This document shows, piece after piece, positions 1 through 7,498 of a stretch of DNA of 64,000 nt. Origin of the DNA: Hymenobacter sp. ISL-91 (lineage in GTDB: Bacteria > Bacteroidota > Bacteroidia > Cytophagales > Hymenobacteraceae); assembly GCF_018613725.1 (NCBI RefSeq), contig NZ_JAGGPS010000009.1:124001-188000 (forward strand), written 5' to 3'. The notes under the pieces are model-generated. The model was not told the origin of the DNA. It did no database searches and was given only the letters and a program-made list of their open reading frames with translations. Both the position numbers and the translations under genes were made by a program. The number at the start of each line of letters is the position of its first letter. Position 1 is the first letter of the stretch.

Positions 1-492
1 CCCGATTGGGGGAGTGGCAAACCCAAACGGCTCCCCATCGAGGGCCACCAACAGCTGCCGGGGCAGAACCGGGTCGTTGGCCGGCAGCGGAATTACCAGC
101 AGTGGCGTATTGGTAGAGCGTAGCAGATGTAGGGCCGTGGTACTCACCAGTTGATCGGGCGTTTGCTGCGTGTCGGGTTTGCCCAGCACCACCAGGGCCG
201 GTGCATGCCTATGCACAGCCGCCGCCAAAGCTTTTGGCAGGCTCTCATCCACCGATTCGGTGATGACGGGCACCGACAGGCCCGCCGTACGCACGGCAAA
301 AGCAGCGGCAATATGCTTCTCGCTTAGATGACGGATGCTGCCAGTGAAAGCTTCCGGATCGAGCAGACTCTCGCGGCGCACATACAGTAGCACCAATGGC
401 GCTTTCAGGAGGGCTGCCAGGGCGGCAGCGTGCCGCAGCGCCAAGTCGGCATCGGGGCTGAAATCAGTCAAAACAAGCAGGGGAGCAGTCAT
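1..492 (-). CDS. Universal stress protein (UspA family), 3' end cut off by the window
   Basis: The frame is open from an ATG at 492 to the window edge, giving 164 codons without a stop. The protein begins MTAPLLVLTDFSPDADLALR, the typical first beta strand of a Usp domain with the acidic residue that lies near the nucleotide. Later segments (APALVVLGKPD, and TPLLVIPLP near the end of the first domain) match the alternating strand pattern of Usp folds. A new strand (LLVALDGEP) starts close to the window edge, so this is probably a tandem two-domain Usp of about 270-290 residues, as is common in Bacteroidota. The family binds ATP or acts as a small stress-response factor in the cytoplasm; the particular role cannot be read here. 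It is followed on the same strand, about 100 bp upstream, by the broken oxidoreductase gene. Confidence 0.85.
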   Translation of the reverse strand, partial: MTAPLLVLTDFSPDADLALRHAAALAALLKAPLVLLYVRRESLLDPEAFTGSIRHLSEKHIAAAFAVRTAGLSVPVITESVDESLPKALAAAVHRHAPALVVLGKPDTQQTPDQLVSTTALHLLRSTNTPLLVIPLPANDPVLPRQLLVALDGEPFGFATPPIG

Positions 493-595
493 AGAAGCAA
501 GCTGAAAGCAATGAAAAAAATCGGCCACTGCACCTTAGCGAGGCATAGGAGCCACAGCCGCTTGGGGTTGTTGCCCCATAGCTACCACAATTTCG

Positions 596-1756
596 CTACA
601 CTTTCACTTTTTTGCCGGTGCGGGCAGCCTCGTAGATGGCATGGACGAGGCGAATGTCGCGCAGTCCCTCTTCGCCGGGCGTTTTGGGCGTTTTGTTTTC
701 GAGCACGCACTCAGCCATATGGTCGAGCTCGGCGGCAAACTGGTTCCCTTCCTTGAGCTGAGGCTTGCGCTGACCGTCTTTGTCGCCGATAAGCATGTTG
801 TGCTCGTAGTAATCGGTGGCGGGGTCGAGCTCCAGCTAGGCCTTGGTGCCATAAACCCGGAAGCGCTTAACCTGCTCGGTGCTATAGGAGCTGGTGCAGG
901 TGGCCAGCGTGCCGCCGGGGAAGCGCAGCGTGAAGTGAATCCGGTCTTCCACTTCCTTGAAGCGCAGGTCCGAGCGGTCGGTCATTTCCATGGCCGTTAC
1001 CTCGGTGGGCTCCTCGCCGGTGAGGTAGCGGGCAGCATTGAGCGAGTAAATCCCGATGTCCATGAGCGAGCCGCCACCGGCCAGTTTCTGCACCACACGC
1101 CAGGTATCGGCCACGTCGCCCGCAGGGTCCACGATGCGGCCGTGGTCGGCCGTAATCTGCATTACTTTGCCCAGCTCGCCGCGGCGGATGCGGGCAATGG
1201 CGTCGAGGTTGAAGGGCTCATACTGTGCGCGGTAAGCCACCATGAGCTTCTTGCCGGCTTTTTGGCAGGCGTCAATCATGCGCTGGCACTCGGCCACGGT
1301 GGGGGCCATGGGCTTCTCGCTGAGTACGTGCTTGCCGGCCTGAGCGGCCCGCACCGTAAATTCGGCGTGCATAGATGGGGGCAGCACCACGTACACCACG
1401 TCCACCTCGGGGTTGTCGCGGATGGTGTCGAAGTTCTCGTAGGTGTAAACGCTCCTCGGGTTCACGCCGTACTCGCGGGCCAGGCGGGCCGCTTTATCGG
1501 GCGAGCCACTCACCAGGGCCACAATACGGGCGTGCTTGGTTTCCTTGAAAGCGGGCATCATCAGGTCGACGGCAAATTTGCCCAGACCTACGACGGCAAA
1601 ACCAATTTTCTTCTTATCGGCATGTTGCATAGCGGTTGATTCGGAGGCTATATGTGGAAACGCAACGGCTGAGCCAGCTACGGCCGCCAGGGCCGTACCG
1701 AGTCCGGCCCGGCGTAAGAACTGTCGTCGCGAAGCCGGCAAAGCGGAATGGTTCAT
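596..1756 (-). pseudogene. Gfo/Idh/MocA oxidoreductase, Tat-exported, interrupted by an in-frame amber codon
   Basis: The reading frame is 387 codons from ATG 1756 to TAG at 596-598, but codon 307 (836-838) is TAG. Before it lies a Tat signal (SRRQFLRRAGLG, residues about 9-20) with a hydrophobic segment, then a Rossmann dinucleotide site (VVGLGKFA) and the family motif SEKPMAPT, followed by the C-terminal alpha/beta substrate domain. After the stop the same frame continues coherently (LELDPATDYYEHNML to GKKVKV). Homologues normally continue through this point with GTKxWxxLxP-like sequence, so the lost residue is probably Trp (TGG to TAG, one base). The start at 1756 is preferred over an upstream ATG at 1873 because only it places the twin-arginine motif near the N-terminus. 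Whether this is a true null, suppressed amber or a sequencing error cannot be told from the sequence alone. Confidence 0.85.
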
Positions 1757-1871
1757 AGATGTACGAAAGCGAAGGAAGGGAGCTGGTCTAACGGTCAGGA
1801 AAAGCGAGGTGTTACGTTCGCGTACCTGCCTTGTAGTATGCACGCAACATGAACAGAAGGGCGGGAGCATC

Positions 1872-1908
1872 AAAAAGCCCCCTTACCGTAGGGGTAAGGG
1901 GGCTTTTT
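1872..1908 (-). terminator. Strong intrinsic terminator hairpin
   Basis: Perfect 16-bp stem (arms 1872-1887 and 1893-1908) with a 5-base loop, A5 on the left and T5 on the right flank, so it can work in both directions. It lies 59 bp downstream of the 97-residue gene on the minus strand. Confidence 0.85.
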
Positions 1909-1966
1909 GGTGCTCGGGATGCCATTGCTGTGTCGAAAGACTCAGGCTAGGGAATAGCCAGTTAGC

Positions 1967-2260
1967 TTAGCGGTTGTTGTCGTTTATCGGGTTGTTGAAG
2001 CCGGTGATACGAAGCTCATCGGTCGTCGATTCGGTATCCGGATCGGGGCCGGTGGTAGCGCCGCTGGGCGTGCCCGACATGGCATCTTCGAGTTGGCTGC
2101 TTGTGTCGAGCGTGCCTTCCTCGTCGCGCTTGTAGCCGTATAGCTCCTCGCGGTGCTTGCGCTGTTCCTCCGTCAGGCTGCTGTTGCTGGCGTCGAGGGC
2201 GGCGGCCGGGTCCTGGTTTAGCTGCTCATCAGCAGGCGGGTTCTTTTTGTCGTTGCTCAT
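1967..2260 (-). CDS. Small acidic hydrophilic protein, unknown function
   Basis: 97 residues, rich in Asp, Glu, Asn, Ser and Thr, with no signal peptide, no membrane segment and no cysteine. The middle carries a short charged amphipathic stretch (LTEEQRKHREELYGYKRDEE); both ends look disordered. I do not recognise a domain. It follows the 158-residue gene by 41 bp on the same strand and shares its composition (Pro/Asp/Asn-rich, low hydrophobicity), so the two are probably co-transcribed and end at the hairpin at 1872-1908. Proteins with this composition are often stress or desiccation related in this lineage, but that is only a guess from composition. Confidence 0.7.
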   Translation of the reverse strand: MSNDKKNPPADEQLNQDPAAALDASNSSLTEEQRKHREELYGYKRDEEGTLDTSSQLEDAMSGTPSGATTGPDPDTESTTDELRITGFNNPINDNNR

Positions 2261-2301
2261 CAGAAAGGTCGGTCAGAAGTGAAGAAAGAGGCACGGCGTA
2301 C

Positions 2302-2778
2302 CTAATCGTTGTTAGGCATTTCGTTCTCTTTGCCCGAGCCGGGAATACCACGGCCATTGTCGGCGCGTAAGGCGCTGAACTCATCGGGGTTATCATTGGA
2401 GCCCACATTGGGGTTGTTCTTTTCGGCGGCATCAGAGGCCGGCGCCTGGGTGCGGTTGGCGGGCTCGGCGGTAGGCCAGTTGCGGGTGCCGCCACCGTAG
2501 CGCGGGTCGTCTTTGGCCCACCCTTCACGCTGCTCATCATACTCAGCATCTTCGGCCCGGTGTACGGCAGCCGGGTCGAGGTTCTGCGGGGCGCTGCCGC
2601 GCTGCTCGGCAAATGCTACTGAAGGGGCCGACTCGCCGCCTTTGGTTATGCTTTGCTCCTCGTTAACCGGCTGGCTGGGGCTGTCGGGGTGGCCAAATTC
2701 GCCATAGTTAGGGGTATCAGGCTTGGCTTTGGCCGGGTCGCGCGAAGGATCGGTAGGGTTGGTTGGGGTGGTCGACAT
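2302..2778 (-). CDS. Disordered hydrophilic protein, unknown function
   Basis: 158 residues dominated by Pro, Asp, Asn, Glu, Ala and Ser with almost no hydrophobic clusters. There is one weak aromatic patch (EGWAKDDPRYGGGTRNW, about residues 85-101). No signal peptide or known motif is visible. It starts divergently from the small GNAT gene at 2929, so the approximately 150 bp between them should hold both promoters. It is the first gene of a probable two-gene unit with the 97-residue protein downstream. The function is unknown; the composition resembles hydrophilin-like proteins, which is inference only. Confidence 0.7.
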   Translation of the reverse strand: MSTTPTNPTDPSRDPAKAKPDTPNYGEFGHPDSPSQPVNEEQSITKGGESAPSVAFAEQRGSAPQNLDPAAVHRAEDAEYDEQREGWAKDDPRYGGGTRNWPTAEPANRTQAPASDAAEKNNPNVGSNDNPDEFSALRADNGRGIPGSGKENEMPNND

Positions 2779-2928
2779 AAAAAAGGGAAAGAGTAGGGGA
2801 GAATAAATGGAAAACGGAAGCGCAGATGGCCGCCGTTGCTATTCATACGTAAACTTTCAGGAAATGGCGGTGCCTTGTTGTGCTTGCGCCGGGGCCGCCT
2901 CCTATTCTTTCCTCTTTCTGATTTCTCT

Positions 2929-3213
2929 ATGTCTCTCTCAATTCAGCACCAACCCGAAAACCAGGAATTCACTGTATCTCAGGATGGGCACTCGGCCGAG
3001 CTGTCCTACAGTCTGCCCACCGAAGGCGTTATCGATTTCACCCACACGTTTGTGGAGGAAGGGCTACGCGGCCAGGGCATCGGCGACGAGCTGGCCAAAG
3101 CCGGCCTGGCCTATGCCCGCGAAAAAAAGCTGAAAGTGCGCACTACCTGTTCCTTCATGGCCGGCTATGTTGCCCAGCATCCCGACTACCAGGACCTAGC
3201 CGAGGCAGGTTAG
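2929..3213 (+). CDS. Small GNAT-type N-acetyltransferase (YidJ/GTL1-like)
   Basis: 94 residues from ATG 2929. The short core FVEEGLRGQGIGDELAKAGL (about residues 41-60) is the acetyl-CoA pyrophosphate-binding loop (R/Q-x-x-G-x-G/A) of GNAT proteins. FTHTFVEE and the C-terminal CSFMAGYVAQHPDY match the compact single-domain GNAT family known from plant GTL1-like and bacterial YidJ-like proteins. An upstream in-frame ATG exists at 2836, but the extra residues are unlike the family, so the later start is used. The substrate is unknown. It is cytoplasmic, a single-gene unit, and ends at a long bidirectional hairpin shared with the convergent nuclease gene. Confidence 0.85.
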   Translation: MSLSIQHQPENQEFTVSQDGHSAELSYSLPTEGVIDFTHTFVEEGLRGQGIGDELAKAGLAYAREKKLKVRTTCSFMAGYVAQHPDYQDLAEAG

Positions 3214-3222
3214 AACCAAGCT

Positions 3223-3304
3223 GCATCGGCTATTTCGGCCAGCAAAAAGCCCCTGACATCGGCAACGACATCAGGGGCTTTTTGCTGGCCGAAACAGCCG
3301 ATGC
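3223..3304. terminator. Long bidirectional terminator between convergent genes
   Basis: Inverted repeat with arms of about 34 bp and a 13-14-base loop. The inner part is AAAAAGCCCCTGA facing TCAGGGGCTTTTT, giving A and T runs on both sides. One unpaired base interrupts the outer stem. It lies between the stop codons of the GNAT gene and the minus-strand nuclease gene, 2 bp from the latter. Confidence 0.85.
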
Positions 3305-3306
3305 TT

Positions 3307-5637
3307 TTACCGGCGCACTTCCACGCGGCTGGTGTAGGTTACGCCGTTGGCAGTCACGCGCAACAGATACAGGCCTTCGGCCAGCGGCTGTACATCGAGC
3401 GTGGCTACCTCGGCAGCCGACAGCGGCTGGCGGTGGCTGAGTACCTGCTGGCCCAGCATATTGTAGAGGCTGATAGCAGCGGCCTGCCGGCCTTTCAGCT
3501 GTGGCAGGCGTAGCTGCAGGCGGCCGGTGGCCGGGTTCGGAAACACCTCCAGGCCCTCACCCAAACGAGCGGCACCCATGTTGGCCGTAATGGTTACGCA
3601 GTTGCTGGTGTGGCGCCCAATGTTCTCGTACACATCGGTGCCCACCGACGTCCATTCCGCCCTGGCATCAGCCCAGCGCTGCTGGCCCCGGTTTACGGTA
3701 GCCTTGCGCACCAGCGTGGCATCGGTGGTAGAGCCACCGCCAGGCAACAGCCAGCCGCCGGCCGGCTGCTGGCCGATAACGCCGATGATGTCGAGCGTAT
3801 CGGTGCCATCCATGAGCAACAGCGCATCATCGCCATTGAAGAAGCCAATGTTCGATTCCAGGTCGGTCTGGGCTTTTACAAGGGGCGAGGCGACGCCGGA
3901 ATTGGCAATAACGTACACGTCGCCGGGCGCAATGCTTCCGGTTAGTTCGGCGGTAGAGGTAGGGGTGGTTTTGCCGTTGGCGAACAGGCTGACCGTAATG
4001 CCATCCAGGTCAACGGTCGCATTCGACGGGTTATAGATTTCTATGGCCTTGGTATTGCCAACCTTCGCCTCAATATATTCTGAGAAGAACAGCGTGGTGC
4101 AGGGCGCTGCCGGCAGGGCTGCATCGTCGTTCAGGATAGTCAGCTCGTGCGTGCGGATGGTGCCCAGTACCGCACCGCCCGTAGTAGGCGCACCCAGGGC
4201 CAGCAGTACAGTTTCGTTGGACTCGGGCAACAGGTCGCCTGCTACGGTGAGGGTTATGGTCTGGGTCTGGTTTGCCTGGCCGGCCGCGAAAGTGAGGCTG
4301 GTCGTGTTCAGGGTATAGTCGGCGGGTGTGGCGGCGGTGGTGCCGGCCGCCTGTACCGTTACCGGAATGGTAACGGCGGCCGTGGGGGCCGTGCCGGTCA
4401 GCGCTACGTTCACGGTGTAAGTGGTGGTGTTGTCGTTGCCTTCCGTCAGGCTGCCTCTGGCGGCAACAAACTGAATGGTTGGGGCCACACCGTCATCATT
4501 GAGAATGGTTAGCTCGTGCTGGGCCGGGCCGCCCACGGCCGCGCCGGTAGCGGGGTTGGTCAGGGCCAGCACCACCGTCTCATCGGCTTCAGGCGTCAGG
4601 TCGCCAGTAACAGTTACGGTTACCGGCTGGGTGGTCTGGCCGGCTGTAAAGGTCAGTGTCTGGGGCGAAGTGAAGACAAAATCCTGGCCGCTGGTGGCCG
4701 TGGAAGTGGTGGCTGCCAGGCTCAGCTGCACCGTGAGCGGGGCAGTAGGAGCGGGGCTGATGGTAACGTTGGTGGTGTAGGTGCTGGTGCCGCTGTTGCC
4801 CTCGGCAATGCTGCCGGTAGCGGTTGCAAACGCAAAGGTTGGCAGCACCTGGAAGCCCCAGGCGCGGGCCACGAGGTCGGGGTAGGCAATGTAGGGGTTG
4901 AAGTTGCCCTGGCTTTTGGCGGTACGGCGGTTCCGCTCCCGCTCGCGGGCATCTACCGGGTCGGCCATATGCCACTGGTACAGCGTGTTCAGGTCGGCGG
5001 CGGCCGTAATTACGTCCTTGCCCGGGTCGAACTGCTGGCCCTGGTGCATGGTGTAGAAGTAGAAGATAGCCCGCGCCAGGTTGCCCTTATGGTCTTCGCG
5101 CGGCTCAAACTGCGAGTTGGTATCCTCGCTGAACTCGTCGATGTTGGCGGTCGGCACGGTTGTCTGGCTGCTGGCACCGCGCATCCACTTGGTGGTCTGG
5201 TTGTCCGGAATTTCCGCAAACGGATCAGAGCCGCGGTCGGAGTTCCACTGGATGAACGTCGGGAATAGGTGGTGAATGTCGGAACGCATGCGTACGCGCT
5301 CATTAAACCACGACTGCGGAACAGTATGCTCGCAGTTTATTTGTTGCACCACGCCGGTGCTGGTGGCGGTTGAGTCGAGCCGTACACTCTCGGTGTAGCC
5401 CGAGTACACGCATACTACGCGGCCATCCTGGTTGTCGATGTAGTTGTACATCTTGCCGCGGGCCGTGCTGTAGTCGAGCTCCACGCGCTTGCCGTCGTAC
5501 CAGTTCTGGCGCAGCCAGTCCTTCAGGCTTTGGCCCTGCAGGCTGGTCGGCGGGGCTGCCGGCAGCGTCTGGGCCGAGGCTGTTCCGAAGCCTACGCATA
5601 GCGAGGCCGTTAACATCCAGGCGAAAAAGTGTTTCAT
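3307..5637 (-). CDS. Secreted endonuclease I with Calx-beta, lamin-tail and T9SS sorting domains
   Basis: 776 residues from ATG 5637; the ORF extends upstream to 5793, but only this start gives a clean signal peptide ending in TASAQ (residue 23). Residues about 35-265 form an endonuclease I (EndA/NucM) domain with CEHTVPQSWF (His104) and SDIHHLFP (His122-His123), the metal and catalytic region. Two Calx-beta domains follow (about 268-380 and 388-505), each ending HELTILNDD. A lamin-tail-like domain is at about 513-665 (FFSEYIE, KAIEIYNPS). The last 80 residues are a type A T9SS sorting domain (VFPNPATGRLQLR to SRVEVRR). The predicted role is extracellular or surface-anchored degradation of DNA, giving nucleotides or clearing extracellular DNA. 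It is a monocistronic unit between two terminators. Confidence 0.92.
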   Translation of the reverse strand: MKHFFAWMLTASLCVGFGTASAQTLPAAPPTSLQGQSLKDWLRQNWYDGKRVELDYSTARGKMYNYIDNQDGRVVCVYSGYTESVRLDSTATSTGVVQQINCEHTVPQSWFNERVRMRSDIHHLFPTFIQWNSDRGSDPFAEIPDNQTTKWMRGASSQTTVPTANIDEFSEDTNSQFEPREDHKGNLARAIFYFYTMHQGQQFDPGKDVITAAADLNTLYQWHMADPVDARERERNRRTAKSQGNFNPYIAYPDLVARAWGFQVLPTFAFATATGSIAEGNSGTSTYTTNVTISPAPTAPLTVQLSLAATTSTATSGQDFVFTSPQTLTFTAGQTTQPVTVTVTGDLTPEADETVVLALTNPATGAAVGGPAQHELTILNDDGVAPTIQFVAARGSLTEGNDNTTTYTVNVALTGTAPTAAVTIPVTVQAAGTTAATPADYTLNTTSLTFAAGQANQTQTITLTVAGDLLPESNETVLLALGAPTTGGAVLGTIRTHELTILNDDAALPAAPCTTLFFSEYIEAKVGNTKAIEIYNPSNATVDLDGITVSLFANGKTTPTSTAELTGSIAPGDVYVIANSGVASPLVKAQTDLESNIGFFNGDDALLLMDGTDTLDIIGVIGQQPAGGWLLPGGGSTTDATLVRKATVNRGQQRWADARAEWTSVGTDVYENIGRHTSNCVTITANMGAARLGEGLEVFPNPATGRLQLRLPQLKGRQAAAISLYNMLGQQVLSHRQPLSAAEVATLDVQPLAEGLYLLRVTANGVTYTSRVEVRR

Positions 5638-5754
5638 CAAGCAATAGAAAGGGTGAAAGCTAAGTGGTAAAGATCGGCAAAGATTTCTAGCCTGCAAACG
5701 GACGGTAGCGCTGGCACTTTCTAAATGGTCTACACCTTTTTTCGGAGCCCAAAA

Positions 5755-5788
5755 AAAGCGCCCAACCCTGTATAGGGCTGGGCGCTTT
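5755..5788 (-). terminator. Intrinsic terminator downstream of the fasciclin gene
   Basis: AAAGCGCCCA facing TGGGCGCTTT, then one mismatch, then four further pairs around a GTAT loop. A run of A on the plus strand (T on the minus strand) follows. It sits 27 bp past the stop of the minus-strand fasciclin gene. Confidence 0.8.
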
Positions 5789-5814
5789 AGCAAATTTCAG
5801 GGGTCTATGAGGCC

Positions 5815-6540
5815 TTATTTAGCAGGCATCAGAACCGTATCGATAACGTGCGTAACGCCGTTTTTCGATACCGCGTCGGCTACCGTTACAGTGGCTTTGC
5901 CGCCTTTGGCATCGTGCAGCATCACCATGTTACCGGTGCGGTGTACCATCAGGGTTTCGCCCTGCACGGTGGTCAAGGTCTGGCCATCCTTCAGGTCGGC
6001 GGCCAATAGGCGGCCGGGTACTACGTGGTAGGTAAGGATGGTGGTGAGGGTAGCCTTGTTTTCGGGCATTACCAGCGTGTTCACGGTGCCAGCCGGCAGC
6101 TTATCGAAAGCGGCGTTGGTGGGTGCAAATACAGTGAATGGGCCGTCGCTCTTCAGCGTATTCACCAGGTCGGCGGCTTTCACTGCCGCTACCAACGTGG
6201 TGTGGTCGGAAGAGTTGACGGCGTTGTCTACGATGTCCTTATCGGCCGTCATCATGGCTCCACCCACCATCACTCCGGCCGATTTGCTCATGTTCATGTC
6301 GGCCATATCGGCTCCTTCGCGGGGCTTGGTGGTGGCTTTCATCTTGCCGCCACGAGGCGTTTTGCCCTTTACTTTGGTTTTACCGTCGTCGGCTACTTTG
6401 GTTTTGGTCATCATGCCGTCTTCGGTCGTGACCTTGGTTTTTTCGTCGTCCGATTTCTTGGTCATCTTACCCTGGGCCAAGGCCGAGCCGGCGCTGAGGG
6501 TAAAAGAGAGGGCCAGCGCGGAAAGCATGTACTTGTTCAT
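5815..6540 (-). CDS. Secreted fasciclin (FAS1) domain protein
   Basis: 241 residues with a signal peptide ending SALAQ (about residue 23). Residues about 25-85 are a Lys/Asp/Thr-rich linker containing a repeated pattern (KTKVxxxDxxxxKTKV) that is probably disordered. Residues about 100-241 are one FAS1 domain with the two conserved blocks FTVFAPTNAAFDKLP and LTYHVVPG and the terminal THVIDTVLMP. FAS1 domains mediate adhesion in the periplasm or at the cell surface. The gene stands alone: tRNA-Arg lies upstream on the same strand with its own terminator, and a hairpin closes the unit downstream. Confidence 0.92.
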   Translation of the reverse strand: MNKYMLSALALSFTLSAGSALAQGKMTKKSDDEKTKVTTEDGMMTKTKVADDGKTKVKGKTPRGGKMKATTKPREGADMADMNMSKSAGVMVGGAMMTADKDIVDNAVNSSDHTTLVAAVKAADLVNTLKSDGPFTVFAPTNAAFDKLPAGTVNTLVMPENKATLTTILTYHVVPGRLLAADLKDGQTLTTVQGETLMVHRTGNMVMLHDAKGGKATVTVADAVSKNGVTHVIDTVLMPAK

Positions 6541-6650
6541 GGGGTAGTAGTTTAGTAAACAACGAAGCTAGGCGTACCGTTGAGGCAAACGCCCGCCTTG
6601 TACGCCGCAGGTGGGGTAAAGGATGCGCCGGGTACCAAACCAACACAAAA

Positions 6651-6680
6651 AAAGCCCTCTGCAGCTAAGCAAAGGGCTTT
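6651..6680 (-). terminator. Terminator downstream of tRNA-Arg
   Basis: AAAGCCCT faces AGGGCTTT around a 14-base loop, with a run of A on the plus strand (U in the transcript). It begins 5 bp after the tRNA discriminator base on the minus strand. Confidence 0.75.
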
Positions 6681-6684
6681 GGTG

Positions 6685-6756
6685 TGGTCGCGCTAGGAAT
6701 CGAACCTAGATCTAGAGCTTCGGAGGCTCCCATACTATCCGTTGTACTACGCAACC
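6685..6756 (-). tRNA. tRNA-Arg (anticodon CCG)
   Basis: A 72-base cloverleaf reads on the minus strand. The acceptor GGTTGCG pairs with CGCGACC (one T-G pair), with discriminator A. The D stem is GTAC/GTAT. The anticodon stem GGAGC/GCTCT holds the 7-base loop CTCCGAA, so the anticodon is CCG, reading CGG. The T arm is CTAGG-TTCGATT-CCTAG. CCA is not encoded; the genome continues CAC. CGG is a frequent Arg codon in this GC-rich window. Confidence 0.95.
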
Positions 6757-6781
6757 TGCGTTGGGAGCCGCAAAACTAGAG

Positions 6782-6820
6782 AGAAAAAGCGCCTTTGCCA
6801 AACCTGTTTCCGCTTTTTCT
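6782..6820. promoter_or_regulatory. 10-bp dyad between tRNA-Arg and ohr
   Basis: AGAAAAAGCG (6782-6791) faces CGCTTTTTCT (6811-6820) over a 19-base spacer. It lies 25 bp upstream of the tRNA 5' end and 88 bp upstream of the ohr start, so it may be an operator or a hairpin in either leader. It does not resemble the known OhrR operator as far as I can judge. Confidence 0.35.
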
Positions 6821-6907
6821 GCGAAATCCTGTACCCCTGCTAGGTAACCTTCCGGCCGGCTAGGCAGTTAATTAGCCAAACCTCTTTCTCACCAGCTATT
6901 CCTTTTT

Positions 6908-7390
6908 ATGGCAAGCACCGAAAAAAAGACTCTCTATACCGCCGACGCTACGGCTGTGGGCGGCCGTAGCGGCCATGTCCGTTCCGCTACCGGCATCATC
7001 GACCTCGAAATGTCGGTTCCTGAAGGCTTAGGCGGCAAAAAAAATGCGACTAACCCCGAAGAACTGTTCGCTGCCGGCTACTCCTCCTGCTTCCAGCAGG
7101 CACTGCTCGTTATTGCCCAGCGCGCCGGCGACAAACTCGACCCCAGCACCGAAGTGAAATGCTCCGTCTCGCTTTTCCAGGAAGGCGAAGCCTATGGTCT
7201 TTCGGCCGTGCTCGACGTAGACCTGAAAGCATTTGATGAGCAGAAAAGCATTGATATGGTGCGGCAGGCCCATACTATCTGTCCCTACTCGGTGGGCACC
7301 CGCGGCAATATGGAAGTGGAGTTGCGTGTAAAAGGCAAAGCCATTTCTCTGAAGGCCGAAGACAACGCCGGTGTGGCAAAGGATAATTAG
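6908..7390 (+). CDS. Organic hydroperoxide resistance protein (Ohr, OsmC superfamily)
   Basis: 160 residues. It contains the two redox cysteines of Ohr/OsmC proteins, Cys61 in GYSSCFQQAL and Cys125 in HTICPYS, plus the partner residues Arg20 (GGRSGHVRS) and Glu52 (NPEELFAAGY). The N-terminal YTADATAVGGRSG and the spacing are those of the Ohr branch rather than OsmC. The enzyme reduces organic hydroperoxides using a lipoylated or dithiol partner; it is a cytoplasmic homodimer. It is about 15-20 residues longer than typical because of a short N-terminal extension and a charged C-terminal tail. No ohrR-like regulator gene is next to it here. Its stop codon lies inside the long palindrome at 7385-7498. 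Confidence 0.94.
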   Translation: MASTEKKTLYTADATAVGGRSGHVRSATGIIDLEMSVPEGLGGKKNATNPEELFAAGYSSCFQQALLVIAQRAGDKLDPSTEVKCSVSLFQEGEAYGLSAVLDVDLKAFDEQKSIDMVRQAHTICPYSVGTRGNMEVELRVKGKAISLKAEDNAGVAKDN

Positions 7391-7498
7391 GAATTTTTAA
7401 TTCTGAATTTTGAATTGAAAAAGGCCGTTGAACGACTCTCAATAGGGGCGTTCAACGGCCTTTTTCAATTCAAAATTCAGAATTAAAAATTCCTAATT
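7385..7498. terminator. Perfect 50-bp-arm palindrome containing both flanking stop codons
   Basis: The arms 7385-7434 and 7449-7498 are fully complementary over 50 bases with a 14-base loop. The inner stem AAAAAGGCCGTTGAACG faces its complement ending CGGCCTTTTT, a good bidirectional terminator. The outer stem is a mirrored, roughly 7-bp-periodic AT-rich tract (AATTCTG, AATTTTG). It includes the ohr stop (7388-7390) and part of the sucC stop (7497-7499). Confidence 0.85.
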
